From NCBI RefSeq assembly GCF_963169125.1, contig NC_084796.1:89822888-89886887 (forward strand): a stretch of 64,000 bases of DNA. Direction: 5' to 3'. How positions within the stretch are numbered: position 1 is the first letter of the stretch; the number at the start of each line of letters is the position of its first letter. A program made the position numbers and the translations under genes. Below, piece after piece: positions 33,733 to 45,590 of the stretch. The DNA comes from Humulus lupulus. Lineage: Eukaryota > Streptophyta > Magnoliopsida > Rosales > Cannabaceae. The notes beneath the pieces are model-generated. The model searched no databases and had not been told where the DNA came from. It saw nothing but the letters and a program-made list of their open reading frames with translations.

Positions 33733-36289
33733 ATGCCAAGACGTTCAAAGCGACTAAGGGAGCCACGAGAGGTAGAGGTTCACCTGAACGGAGTTCAGCT
33801 GAAGGCCTCCATGAAGGACGCCCCTCCACTCAGAGACATGGAGCCCCCGAAGGACCTTGAGGTTCACAGAGGTGATAGAGTGGCCTCGTCACCGGCCGCC
33901 CCACCTGGAGAAAGTCCTCCAAGAGCACCACCGGGAAACGCTAACGAGTTCCCTCCTCCAAAACCACCGCAGGCACCGAACTCCGACCGGCAGGACCTGG
34001 GCCCCTCAACCCGTAGGCATGATAAGCATCCCCGGGTCCATTCCGTGAGCTCAAGTTCGAAATCTCGATTCTATGAGGAGGAAATACGTGAGCTCCACCG
34101 TAAGAACCAAAGGTTGGAAACCACCTTGGAAACACATGCAAGAGGTCCTGAACGGCCTGTTGCAGGGTAAGTCGAGCGTGGCCTTGCCTAAGAGGAAGGA
34201 GAAGGGCAAGGATAGGGTGGAGACCACTATACCGGTAGATGATGGGAGAACTCGACATTCAACCAGTAACACCCCCCGAACGAAGCAACGTGATCACCCT
34301 GAACCGCCTAAGCAGGCCCAGAAACCAGTGCTGAGGACCAACGCTGCCCCTCGCAATGAGGACGAGGTCACCTCTAAAAGAGCACCCTCAGACTTGCAGG
34401 AGGAGCTCAATAAAAAGAGGGCGGGCAAAGGGACCACGCCCCCTGTGGTGCCTCGAGAGGGCAAGGGAAAAGCGGATCTTAGCCCGTCCGCTTTGAGGGA
34501 CACTCTAAGTAAGAGGAGGCAGGACCTAGACACGGAAATGAGGAGCCTGCGAAGCAAGATTGTCACCGCATCAGGCGGTCAGGCTTTTGAGGAGGACTAC
34601 GACCATGAGTCGCCCTTTGTGAGAGAGATACAGGCCATCCGGCTCCCTGCCAACTTTACGGAGCCCAATATGACCCCTTACGAAGGGATCACGGATCCAA
34701 AGTACCACCTGGATGCATTTAATGATCTGATGAAACTGAGGGGGATTGGAAGTGGTGCCAGGTGCCATTGCTTCGCTGTTACTCTAAAAGGACCCGCCTA
34801 CAAATGGTTCAAAAGATTAAGGCCGGGGTCCATCAGATCCTGGCAGCAGTTTTCTGACGAATTCCTCCAACAGCACCATGCCGTGCGGGACTACACGATG
34901 CCAGGTACCAGCCTGGCCAATGTGAAGCAAGGGGAGAATGAGAGCCTGAAGATCTACATTCACCGGTTCAATATGGAGGCCGCAAAAGTGGGGAGCCTAA
35001 CGCGCGGAGAGTTAAAAATGGCCATTACCGCTGGAGTTCTCCCAGGAAGCAAGTTGTGGGACAACATGTTGAAGAGGGAAGTCACCGACTTAGATGACTT
35101 CTATGAGAGAGCGCAGAAGTACATCCGCGTGGAGGATGGCCACGCAAACCTGAAGGCAGGAAAGGAGGAGCCCCACGCGAAGCCCCCAACTAACGACGGG
35201 TCGAATGTAGCAAAGAAGAAAAGTGCATACGATGGATCAAGAGATGACCACCAGAGGAAAACCAAACATGGGAATGATCACAGGCAAGCGGCTTACACTT
35301 ACTACACAAACCTCACAGATACCAGGTAGCACATTTACCTCACCAATGAAGATCGAGTTCCTTTCAAAAGGCCCCCACCAATGAGATAGGACCGGTCCAA
35401 AAGGGACCCTAGTAGATACTGTCAGTACCACAAGGATACCGGTCATACCACGGCAGAGTGTATCCATTTGAAGGAAGAAATTGAGGAACTCATCCGCAGG
35501 GGACATTTGGGCAGGTATGTGAGCAAGGATAACCAGAGGCCAGAAGGAGGAGTGTCCCCGCCGTGGGCACGTGAGGTGGCCCCGGAAGTGCAAGGAGAGG
35601 TCAGGACCATCTTTGGAGGACCAGAATTCGGAGGCGATTCTAGGAAAGGGCAAGACAGGTATGCCAAGGAGGCCCGACGAAGTCCACCACATTGCATTTT
35701 AAGTTTGGAGCAACGCCCCCCGAAGAGCTTCAAGGACGAGAATGACTCAATAACTTTCACTGAAGAAGATGCGCAAGGGGTGCACTTTCCTCATAACGAC
35801 CCCTTGGTGCTAATCGCCTAGCTAGATAACATGAGGGTACATCGGGTCATGGTGGATAACGGGAGCTCCGTGGACATCTTGTATCGACAGGCGCTGGAAA
35901 AGATGGGATTGAGCCTCCGTCACCTAAAGCCTTGCACTACGACTTTGTATGGGTTTACGGGAGACTCGATGCAACCCCTGGGGACAATCGAATTGGCCCT
36001 CACCATGGGGGAGCAACCCAGGCAAACCACCGTAATGGCTAACTTCGTCGTGGTAGATTGCACCTCAGCCTTCAATGCGGTATTAGGGAGACCCTCTCTG
36101 AGAGAATTGAAGGCGATAACTTCTGTGTATCACCTAGCCATGAAATTCCCTACCCCTGGGGGAGTAGCATGTGTGAAAGGGGAGCAGAAGGAAGCGAGGG
36201 AATGCTATAACATGTCCCTCCGCGCAGCCACCAAACCATCCATGCCAATGACGATGGCTGTGCATGAAGGAGCGACCCACACAAGTTAG
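33733..36289 (+). pseudogene. Gypsy-D gag and protease
   Basis: ATG at 33733 (MPRRSKRLREPRE), 48 bases after the primer site. The N-terminal part is basic and Pro-rich with a helical segment. A frameshift near 34130 moves reading to the frame of 34073-36289, otherwise broken only by stops near 35327, 35387 and 35819. The capsid core shows ALTLKGPAYKWF-like VTLKGPAYKWFKRL, then QGENESLKIYIHRF. The nucleocapsid-like CQYHKDTGHTTAECIHLK follows. The protease reads VDNGSSVDILY, with Asn where the catalytic DTG has Thr, then FVVVDCTSAFNAVLGRPSL. It ends at TAG 36287-36289 without RT. Confidence 0.88.
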
Positions 36290-37517
36290 ATCCGCACAAG
36301 ATTGGGCCCACAGGTTACGGAGCCTCTCGAGAAGTGCTACCAGCAAGACTTCGGCTCTTAGTGCCAAAAGAACCTATGTTTAGCTTGTTCTTCGTTATTT
36401 TAGCTTAAATAAGAATCAAAGAGGCTACCCTAGGTAGCCTCCTAGTTAGATGTAACCCCCCTTTTTATTTACAAAGTTAGATGTAAACCGCGTGCTATGA
36501 ATGAAACCGTTTGCTACTTCCCGTGTTTACTTTCTTCGCTGCACAAGCATCAACCAAAGTGCCTGCCGAAATAAATTTCACCAAGCACTTGGGGGGCAGG
36601 ACGGGGGGCAAGAACATGCAGCCAGCAAAAGGGCTCCTAAAAAGGGACCCTCTAACGGAGGATCCTAAAAAGGACCCCTTGCCCTCCTAACTCCTAAAAA
36701 GGGACCCTTTAACGGAGGATCCTAAAAAGGACCCCTTGCCTTCCTAACTCCTAAGAGAGACCCTCTACCAAGAGGATCCTGAAAACAACCCTCCATCAGG
36801 AGGACCCCAAAAAGGACCCTTCAACAGGGATCCCAGAGGGACCCCCTATATCAGGGCCTTAAGCGGAGTCCTTACAAGGCATCTCCTGGGATCATAAGGA
36901 TTAGCTACCCGTGTGAATATCAAGGAGGCCTTAGGGACTTACAAAAAAAAAATATGGTAATGATGATAATAAGTCTAGAGCAGCCACCAAGCCGTCTAGC
37001 CAATAATAAGTCTAGCCATTATATGGTAACAATAATAATAAGTCTAGAGCGGCTGCCAAGCCGCCTAGCCAAAAAGGATCCCAAAAGAGACCCTTGTAAA
37101 AATAGTACTATGCATAATGACGAGAAGGATGCTTCTCACAACAAATAATAAGCGCGCGCAAAAATATATAAAAGGATAGCTAGGACCCAAGGGGTCAAAA
37201 TATCCTTACAAAAGTAATCAAGAGGCACCAAAAGAGGTCTCAGTGAACCCTCTCGCATGGGCTCCAAAGGACCTCCAGCCTGGTAAATAAAAGAGGGGAA
37301 CCAACCAAACCCCATCATACAGGCTTAAAAGGGCCTCAAATGCAGTAGAACAAGAAATAAACAGCAACACATGTATTTATACATTAGAAAAAAGAGTTCT
37401 TGAGATAGTACAAGAGTTACCAAAAGAAAAGTAGCAGTGATAATGATATTACAAAAAAAAAAAAAAAAGAGCAAGGCTACTTCAAGGCCTCCTAAAGTGG
37501 GCACTCCACAGGGTCGC
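36290..37517. repeat. Noncoding middle of Gypsy-D with tandem repeats
   Basis: No gene. A perfect 9-bp stem hairpin lies at 36421-36441. About 57-bp repeats around 36640-36750 are built on AAAGGGACCC and GGAGGATCCT, decaying up to 36860. A second pair of about 68-bp copies (36953-37068) contains AATAAGTCTAGAGC and GCCGTCTAGCC. An A17 run starts near 37452. This separates the gag-protease end from the end of the antisense gene. Confidence 0.7.
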
Positions 37518-40026
37518 TCAAGCAACGGAATGTTCACCAAAGGAGGAGAAGTCAAAATTAGGATCCTGCCTCCACACATTATAAAGAGCACGATCTATAG
37601 ACCTGCGCTCGGTGGTGACCCTCTCCGCCTCTAAGGAAGCCCTCGCCGCCTCCAAGGAAGCCCTCTCCGCCTCCAAGGAAGCGTTCCTCTCCTGCGCCGA
37701 CTGTAGCTCGGCCCTAAGGGCCTCGACTTCGGTCTCTAATTGAGTAACTCTCTGCTGGGACACAGCCGCAGTGGCCTTGGCCTCCTGGAGGTCGCGCTCC
37801 AAGCGTTTAACCTTTCCCTTTAGCTCCTTGGTCTTGGCCTTTACTTTCTCCCTCTTTGAGAACAAGTTGGAAAACTTAGTTCGGGCCTTTGACAACTTGA
37901 CCTTGGTTTCGTTAAGCTCATTTTTGAGCTCCTGGACCCGGGCTGTGAGGCAGTCCCTCTCAGCAGTAGATGCGGAGAGGGTGTCAGACGTGTCAGCATA
38001 CCGAAGAGACACGGTGTAGATCTGCACAAGAAAGTCGATGGCATCAATGATAAGTAACAAAAAGAATAACACATGTACATCTATACATAATAATAATCGA
38101 CGCAAGGGGCAAGAACTCACCCAGGCCGCGGCACGCCTTAGGGTGTCCCCAAGGTCTGGCTGAGTCACATTCCCTAGACCCCTCCAGTCGGATACAAGGA
38201 GATCCGAGGCAATCTGAATGTAACGCTACCCATAAGATGAGGCCATCCTAGTCACCCAAAGGTCCGCCTCCGTACTGGGAACATCTGGTTGGACAGGGAC
38301 GGATGACCCGCTCGCCGAAGCGGGAGGGAGCGCAAGGAAGGAGAAAAACTGAGACCCTGGTAGATTAGAGGGGGGCTCCGCAAGGTCGACGAAATCAACC
38401 CCCGATGGTCCAATGTCGTGAGGAACCTGTGGGAAGGCGTCGCAGCCACCAAGGTCAGGGGAAGCATAACCTCCCGGTGCAACATACTGGTCCTGAGGTT
38501 GAAAGGCCATGTCCTGGTCGTGAGAGCCATAAGGGGGGCATCCCCCGGGGGACAGGGGGCGCTGGTGAGACCCGCCACATTCAAGGGGGGTGTCCTCCAT
38601 CTCTTCCTCGGCCTTGCCACCGTCAAGGAACGGCTCGGCCGATGTAGCCATAGTCTTCTTAGACATAGTAATTGACCACAGGAGCTTGGGGTCCTAGACC
38701 GGGGACAACTGGTGGCGGTTGAGATTTGCCACGGTAAATATGGACGCCTTCTTCTTCAGGGTGGAGTCTGCATTGATGAGGTCATTTACGGCCTCCGCCT
38801 CCATCCCAATGACCGTAGGATCAGCAAATTGCTCTGCATGATCCACGCCAATGTCAGTACAAGCAAGAGTACAAAACCGTAAGTTCTAACAAAAAAAAAA
38901 AGGAGAACCAGGATACTTACTGAGGCCATCGCGAAAGCGTTCGCGGACAGAAAGAGGGCCCTCTACGAAGAAAAAGTCTTGCTTCCAAGACCCCATGTTG
39001 GATACCAAGCCCTCTATCAGGGGGAGCTCACTATTGGCTTTCTGCAGGTAGTAGAAGCCCTTGGACTTGGGGGATCCCATGAGGTTGTACAGGAAGTGCA
39101 CCTCTTGCGCCGTAGGAGCACGGTTAGCCCGTTCCTTAAACTAGACGAAAAGGCACCTCAGGGTCAACCAACTGTTGGGTGACAGCTGAAGGGGGGCTAG
39201 GTCGAAGTAGTTAAGTACCGCCACGAAAAACGAGTGTAAGGGAATGGTGCCACCCGCCTTCAAGATGTGTTCACTCAAGGCCACCAGACCCTCCCTGGGG
39301 CAGTCGGCCCGGCAAGCCTCATGAGGAGCGTATAGGGCGTATTCTGGAGGAATACGGTAGTGCTTTACGATTTCCTTCAATTTGCTCAGAGACACATGTG
39401 ACACAAGACTGGACGTTAGTAAGGGGGCGTCGTCCTCTTCCTGGACAGATACCTGTCTGCGTGCTTTCGGCATATCTGCAAAATCAAAAGAAAGATGTGA
39501 GGAAGAGGCAGAACACTTAATCCTCCATTTTTTCTTCCTAGCAAGAGTTTTCCATCGAGGGAGTGATGGCGGAAGCACTAAGCTAGGATAAACTGAGACT
39601 AGAGGCTGGGGAGAGGAGCTAGCAGCCCCATGACCGTCATCAGGCGAGGAGGGAGTGGGAGGTTCTGGCGGAAGGTGCCCATCCATAAATTCTAACTCCC
39701 ACCGCAATTCAAAAAGGGTCGTCCTAAGACGCGCTATATGGTCACTAAGGTCTGGGGGTGAAGGTCCTCCATTTCCTCTCGACACCGAGTCAATTTCGCT
39801 CTCCACTACCCAAATTTTGGGCCTAAGTTCAGCAATGTACTCAAGGTGGCGGATACGGGCCTGCCTTAAGGAGTCATAGTCTTGGTAAGGATTTCCCTCA
39901 AGGGACTCTGAATCTGAGGACAGGTCGATAAATTCAGCCCCCGGAGGTATGTTGGACGGGCCGTCACTAGCCATGAGACCTCATCCCGAAACCGAAAAGG
40001 GGGTTCACGTATAAACGAGGGAAAGG
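37518..40026 (-). pseudogene. Multi-exon antisense gene of Gypsy-D, Transposase_28-like and coiled coil
   Basis: Minus-strand exons at about 40026-38921, 38833-38121 and 38021-37518. Introns 38920-38834 (donor GTAAGT) and 38120-38022 (donor GTGAGT) join with correct phase. First ATG 39974 (MASDGPSNIPPG). Acidic N-terminus, a Lys/Arg-rich stretch near 39510-39460, then a domain at about 39400-39140 with IPLHSFFVAVLNYFD and LSPNSWLTLRCLF, matching the Gypsy-B antisense domain. An acceptor-like GATTTTGCAG near 39475 may mark another intron. The middle exon is Pro/Gly/Ser-rich. The last exon is a long heptad-like coiled coil (about 120 residues, LERDLQEAK, LEAERASLEA). In-frame TAG near 39141, 38694 and 38226. 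Function unknown. Confidence 0.7.
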
Positions 40027-40545
40027 CTACAAAACAAAAAGGAATAGGCTTAATATCTCTAGATGCAAACGCCCTAAATGGCCCACTACAGGTTATAAAA
40101 AAAAGAGGAGGGGCGCGCATATGGTCAAACTCACTACAAGCTCAGGCTAAGGTACCCCATCCCGAGTACTGCTAGTTTGGACCCGATAAAAAATAAAAGG
40201 GAGAAGGAAAGAAAATATACCTCAAGCGATTAAGGGAGCGAAGTTGGGGCTCAAAGGAGGTCCAGAAGCGAAAAGCACCAAAGAGTCGAAAATGCGCGTC
40301 TGCAAGAATGGACCAGAAAGATGTGTTAGTCACAAAATAGACACACCAAGAAATTAGCTCATATGTAAAAATGAAATGAAATGAAGTGAAAAAAAAAACA
40401 AATGAAACTATGGCAAAAATGGGGTTGGGGAGGATTGAACCCCTTACCTTTGAAAAAGGAAGGGCTCTCCAAACCAATAAGCCAAAGAAGTGAAGTGAAG
40501 ATTTTATGCCATGTATGAGGGCCTATTTATAAGAATTAAGGTGAA
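40027..40545 (-). promoter_or_regulatory. Promoter-like region, first exon and intron of the Gypsy-D antisense gene
   Basis: The minus strand has TTATAAATAGGCC (TATA box, about 40526-40538), followed after about 80 bases by CAAAG|GTAAGG, a strong donor (intron starts 40447). A polypyrimidine acceptor (TTTTTGTTTTGTAG, intron end 40027) precedes the exon with ATG 39974. This is the layout of a Pol II gene with a spliced 5' leader. It lies just inside the 3' LTR and reads away from it. Confidence 0.6.
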
Positions 40546-40580
40546 TAGTCTACAAGAGCACCTAAAGGTCCTTTCCTAGA

Positions 40581-40592
40581 CTGGGGGGCAAG
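40581..40592 (+). other. Gypsy-D polypurine tract
   Basis: CTGGGGGGCAAG directly before the right LTR, consistent with plus orientation. Confidence 0.88.
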
Positions 40593-41938
40593 TGTGGACG
40601 CTCAATATTCCGCGCCCATAAAAGAACTAGGACAGGTGCTAAGGTCCCTCAGAGGCCCAAGTGCATACTTGAGCCACGAGGCAATCGAGCCACCACCTTC
40701 TCGCAACGGCCTAGCAGGCCTAGGATCATGCCGCGCAAGGTGATCTCGCGCACATAGGCTCACGGCCCATCGCCTATAGGCTCGCGTCCAAGCCCGCATG
40801 GCCTCGCTGGAGTGCCCTCGGTGTCGCGCCCATGGCCTCGCTGGAGTGCCCACGGCGTCGTACCCGTGGCCTCGCTGAAGCGTCTCGGCGTCGCGCCCGT
40901 GGCCTCGCTGGAGCCTCTCGGCATCGCGCCCATGGCCCCAAATATGGCCTCGCATGGCCTCGCGTGGCCTCAGCCAAGTGTGGCCTCACATGGCCTCGCC
41001 CAAGTATGGCCTCGCGTGGCCTCAGCCACGTGTGGCCTCACATGGCCTCGCCCAAGTATGGCCTCGCATGGCCTCACCCAAGTATGGCCTCACGTAGCCT
41101 CAGCCAAATATGGCTTTGCATGGCCTCGCCCAAGTGTGGCCTCGCCCAAGCATGGCCTCGCGTGGCCTCACGAGAGGAGTGGGGCCTCGTGAGGAGCTAG
41201 GGAGCCGAGTCACCAAGGGGGTCGCAAGGAGGGCATTTCGCTACACATCCTTAGACATCCGTCAAGGCCACATGCCTATCAACCAGACTCGTGAGTGACC
41301 TCGGGAGGCTTCAGGCATCTCGTGCCAAGGACCCAAGATCTCCACCTCACACCAGGACCATAACACACACCAAGGGTCCCATTCCTTACACCTTGAGACC
41401 CCTATGCTTAGAGGCTCCAGTACGAGTCGAATGCGACATACTTGTACGACCTAGTACTGAGTACGGACACCCGTACCAGTGGGACTGCTTGGATAAGAGT
41501 TATGGCCCGTACATCTACGGCCAAGGGTCAGAGTCGACACCACTACCACCTGCGCCACTATGCCTGCCGCCACTCATCAGACATGGGTACAGACAAATAG
41601 TGGAGACATCCTCCTGACACCTGCTCCTGTACTGACGTACAACCACAACCTCTGAAGCCACTCCCCTGACATAGTACTTATGTACCCCTTGGTCTCCTGG
41701 ACCACTATGTACCTAAGGCCATTAGAGCCTACTATAAAATGAACTCTAACACCACCTGAAAGGGGGTTGGAAATTTTACTATAGCAAAAGCTTGAGTGTA
41801 AATGAAAGACTGAATTCTCCATTATTGTTCTATCATTGTTCTTGAGTTATTGTTTAAGTTTCTACAGATTTTCCATTAGTGATCTTGACTTGATAATTTT
41901 TCCAACTCAACTTAGTTGACGAGTTCTCACCGTCAACA
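40593..41938 (+). repeat. Gypsy-D 3' LTR
   Basis: Matches the left LTR, differing by point changes and small repeat-number differences in the 26-bp array (40940-41170). TATA-like box at 41732-41741. Target duplication CATCG at 41939-41943. Confidence 0.93.
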
Positions 41939-41943
41939 CATCG

Positions 41944-43420
41944 TACTCAGGTAAATCTAAAACTAGCAAATCCATGGTCAACTCCTAAACTTCTACCCAG
42001 ACTAGTACGGTTCTAACCCAAGACCATACCATCATATTGTTCGCCCGAAGGTAAGGATACACCACATTCCTTTTTCATAGGCTCAGGCTTCCTATCTATC
42101 TTATCGATATAAGATGCAACAATAAAAGAATGGGATGCACCAATGTCCATTAATACATATGTAGAATTATTAGCCACAGGAAGCTGACCTGACACCATGT
42201 GGGATGTCCCAGCTCCTTTATCACCCTGGGTGAGTGCATAAACTCGTAGTGCAGTTCCTATTGGGTTTGGTTGGTTGTTTCCTTCCTTCTGACCATGAGT
42301 CAGGCATTGCCTTGAGAAATGACCTGGCTTTCCACAGGTGAAGTAGTTATTATTGTTGCACTCGCCTGGGTGGCGTCGATTGCATTTTTTGCATTGTGGC
42401 CAATAGTTATTTTCTCTCCTTGGCTGCTTGTTGAAGTTCAAGCATTGGCTTGGTGGCTCCATCCTTCATTTACTAATTCGAACACTGTGAAACCAAGTGT
42501 TTCTTGAAGCATTGGTCTTCCCCACACTTCTATTGCCTCTGGATGCAAACCTTCCAGAAGAGCCACTCTGGTTACTAGAGTACCTTCCTTGGTAATTGAA
42601 GACATGTGCTCATTCTTCAGCCTTGTAGATCTCTTTCTTCTCTTGTACCAGCCATGACTGTTGGCAAATTGCTCGCTCCATGGATTCATCATAAGTATTC
42701 AGGCTGGTCTTCCCGGTATCCATGAACTAAGCTATCTCCCACATCATTCCATTCATAAATTTGCGTACCCGGTTGGCTTCATTGTTTACCATATCTGGAG
42801 CAAATCTTGAGAGTTGGTCAAACTTGGGCACGTACTCCTGAACTCTGGATGACCCTTGGACCAGGTTAGAGAACTCAACCACCTTCCGATCTATCACCGT
42901 ATGGTTGTAGGACATAGCATTGAATAGGATCAGGAATTCTGTCCATTCCATTCGTGCATCTTCATGTCTTTTCCTAGAAATATCATCCTTCCTCAGCATA
43001 TACACCGCACAGATTACCTTTTCCTATTCGGTAGTCACGACAAAGTCAAAGATCCTCTCTAGCACGCTGACCCATTATTCTACCACCAGGGGGTCCAAAG
43101 TCCCTTCGAACACGAGTGGTTTTTGTCTACTAAACTGCTTCAAGAGTGGTTTTGGTAGTTCAGTTTTAGGTACATCCGCTCACAAATTTGCTCCCACCAG
43201 TGGGTCTTCTTGTGTTAGGAATTCCTGTTGTTCAGGAACGTCTTCCCGGGGTGCGTGGTTGTGTGGCGCTTCTGGGAATCTCTGCATCAATGCCTCGAAC
43301 ATCTGTGCATTTGCCACATCTTGCTAATGTAAAGTCCTTCTCAAATCCTCTATTAGAGTTGCCAGACTTGGTTCTGGTTGTACCCTTTGTCCTCGACCTC
43401 TCCCTCGACCTCAATCCCTT
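41944..43420 (-). pseudogene. Gypsy-E gag and protease (Tekay-like)
   Basis: The minus strand shows the chromovirus gag core in several frames: DDISRKRHEDARMEWTEFL, VQEYVPKFDQLSRFAP, then the zinc segment CKKCNRRHPGEC and YFTCGKPGHFSRQC. In the latter the first Cys of the CX2C pair is Tyr. The protease site reads VLMDIGASHSFI, with Ile where the usual motif has Ser/Thr. Frame breaks occur near 43000, 42700 and 42460. The gene continues, after Gypsy-D, at 32341-32262. It resembles the gag-protease of Gypsy-F (same RANTKGCFNC-type layout) but is a different copy on the opposite strand. Confidence 0.85.
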
Positions 43421-44430
43421 CGTCTACCTCAGTCACGATCTGCCTCTTGGTCAATGGCTGCTCTCTCGGCTTGGTATAGTGTGTTAACAGCTCGACCTCT
43501 CCTGGCTCAGGTGTTAGGCACCATCGCGAATTTCTATACAACAATGTTTAAAACATTTGAGTATACTAGTTTCCCATACACAACGAAAAGAAAAGAATTG
43601 ATAACGATTTTACTCAAAACAGGTAATCAATCATTCAGGGATATAACCTAGAAATACAAAATGATAATGAAAGATCATGATGTAAGGTTTTAGTTAGCAA
43701 AACAATAAATATAAAAAAAAAGAACCCTAGCTACAAGTCAGGTTTCTACATATGCCTGCTCCAACTACACAAGAACCCTACAACCTAGTAGGTTTGCCAA
43801 CTCTTTACAATAAGTATCAACAAGACCCTCACATCATAACCTAATCTAGGCTATCCATCAACATATTCAACTCTATGTCGGTATCCTCATCCAGCTGCTC
43901 AGGATCCTCCTTTGGCTCTACCTCCCTGCCTCGAGGTATGCTATCAACCATGTAGATAGGCCAATCCCTGGCCCAAATGCTAGCTCGAGCTGCATACGAA
44001 AGTCATCCCACGTGTAGGGAACCAGCAGTCAATGTCTATGATGAAACCAAACCTGGGCTACACCTCTCAAACAAGTGTTGGCATACCGCACTCTCCATTG
44101 CTCAGGTGTTGGCTTTACCAAAGAATTCTGTCATGTACTGTGTCCATTGCAAAATGGCATGCTGATGCTGTCGATCGTACTCGAAGTGGCAAGAAACCTC
44201 GTTGTGAAATAATCTATAATATTTAATCCCTAGCATAAGGATCATAGGTAGGTTTCCTATCACAAGGTCACCTATCTCACATATATCTGCCATAACCTAC
44301 AATTTATAGAATTGAGGTAAATAAAAGAAAGCAAAGGAAACAGATATGAAAATATAGTACTTACAGTGAGTGTAGGTCTATCTTGCAAAATGTGGATGTG
44401 GGTTTGTCTATAGAAACAGTTTAGCCTGGT
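43421..44430 (-). pseudogene. Gypsy-E leader region with a possible pre-gag ORF
   Basis: Between the primer site and gag there is about 1 kb. On the minus strand a frame starts MADICEIGDLVIGN at 44293 and runs 63 codons. After shifts, an acidic segment (PEQLDEDTDIELNM) follows, ending near 43850. A similar position and acidic end occur in Gypsy-F (47643-48119). I do not recognise a domain. 43555-43850 is AT-rich and noncoding. Confidence 0.35.
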
Positions 44431-44442
44431 GCTCTGATACCA
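44431..44442 (-). other. Gypsy-E primer binding site
   Basis: The minus strand reads TGGTATCAGAGC, two bases inside the LTR, complementary to initiator tRNA-Met as in Gypsy-F. Confidence 0.88.
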
Positions 44443-45219
44443 CTTGTAACGACCCAATGAATAAATGATAACAAACGTGCATAAATTTAAACTTTTACTT
44501 TAAATCTATATAAAAAAAAAACTTTTAAGAAAAGACTGTTTGCGCACACTTTTACTTTAGCAAATAGAATTTCAACTACTCTTCCATAGAGTTATAGCAA
44601 AACAAATATCATAAAAGAAATAACAAGCTCCCAACTTTTTCTTTTCGAAATGGTGTTTCATAGGAATCCTCCACAGGACAGGCCACATATACATATCCAT
44701 AAGCAGAATCCGACACTCACTGCTCCACTTTGCTTTTGCACTCATCTACAATATGAATAACTAGGCAAGCAACAACGCTTAGTAAGAATAGTCGTACACA
44801 CACAATTATACTAAATTCCAACAACAGGTCGACCTAAGGTAGATATAACTACAGATCACTAGGGTATGGGATAAGTCCCAACCCTACCATACAATTTTCC
44901 ATGTAATAAACATAACTGATATCAACACTTTGGTTGCACTCAACAACCAATTTGTTACATAACATAAATAACCTGCACTTCGAAAATTCCCAGAACATTC
45001 GATATAGATAACCATATCCGAATAATAACTTTGGTTGTTTCTAACAACCAAGTTCACACATAACACAATAACCTACACTCAGAAAATTCCCACAACATAC
45101 AATATATCACTTATATCATAATATCCTGCACTCAGAAGATTCATGATATTTTTAACACACATCATGACTAAGCAATTAAATTATCAGCAAGGGATCCAGG
45201 CCTCAACTTCGTTCCACTG

Positions 45220-45590
45220 TTAATGTCCTGGCTACAACCTAGACTATATATTCACCATGTCCTAGCTCCAACTCGGACTTTATATTTACCATGTCCTGGC
45301 TCCAACCATGACTATATATTCATGATGTCCTGGCTCCAACCCGGACTATATATTCATCATGTCCTGGCTCCAACCTAGATTATATATTCACCAAGTCCTG
45401 GTTTCTACCAGAAATATATATTCACCATGTCCTCGCTCCTACCCGGACTATATTTTTAAAATGTCCTGGCTCCAACCCTTACTATATATTCACCATGTTT
45501 TGGCTCCAACCCGGACTATGTATTCACCATGTCCTAGCTCCTGCCAAGACTATATTTTTACCATGTTCTGACTCCAACCCAGACTATATT
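45220..45590. repeat. Minisatellite of about 34-37 bp in the Gypsy-E LTR
   Basis: Eleven degenerate copies of TGTCCTGGCTCCAACC followed by CGGACTATATATTCACCA. A twelfth partial copy (CTGGCTTCAACCCGAAC) starts at 55357 beyond Gypsy-F, so the array was split by the insertion. The plus-strand frame through it is not a gene. Confidence 0.88.

Larger units (their letters stand above)
32347..41938 (+). mobile_element. Gypsy-D, non-autonomous Tat-related LTR retrotransposon
   Basis: LTRs 32347-33664 (1318 bp) and 40593-41938 (1346 bp) start TGTGGACGCT and end ACCGTCAACA. CATCG target duplications lie at 32342-32346 and 41939-41943. The primer site (33668) and polypurine tract (40581) fit the plus orientation. 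The internal 6.9 kb holds gag and protease on the plus strand and a multi-exon gene on the minus strand, but no RT, RNase H or integrase. It would need those proteins from another Tat element. Confidence 0.92.

Noticed and set aside
40421..40500. tRNA gene on the minus strand
   Set aside because: A box, B box and D stem fit, but the acceptor stem does not pair and there is no room for the variable loop.
45220..45590. Regular repeats considered as a CRISPR-like array
   Set aside because: Units are contiguous and degenerate without unique spacers, and the context is a plant LTR: a minisatellite.
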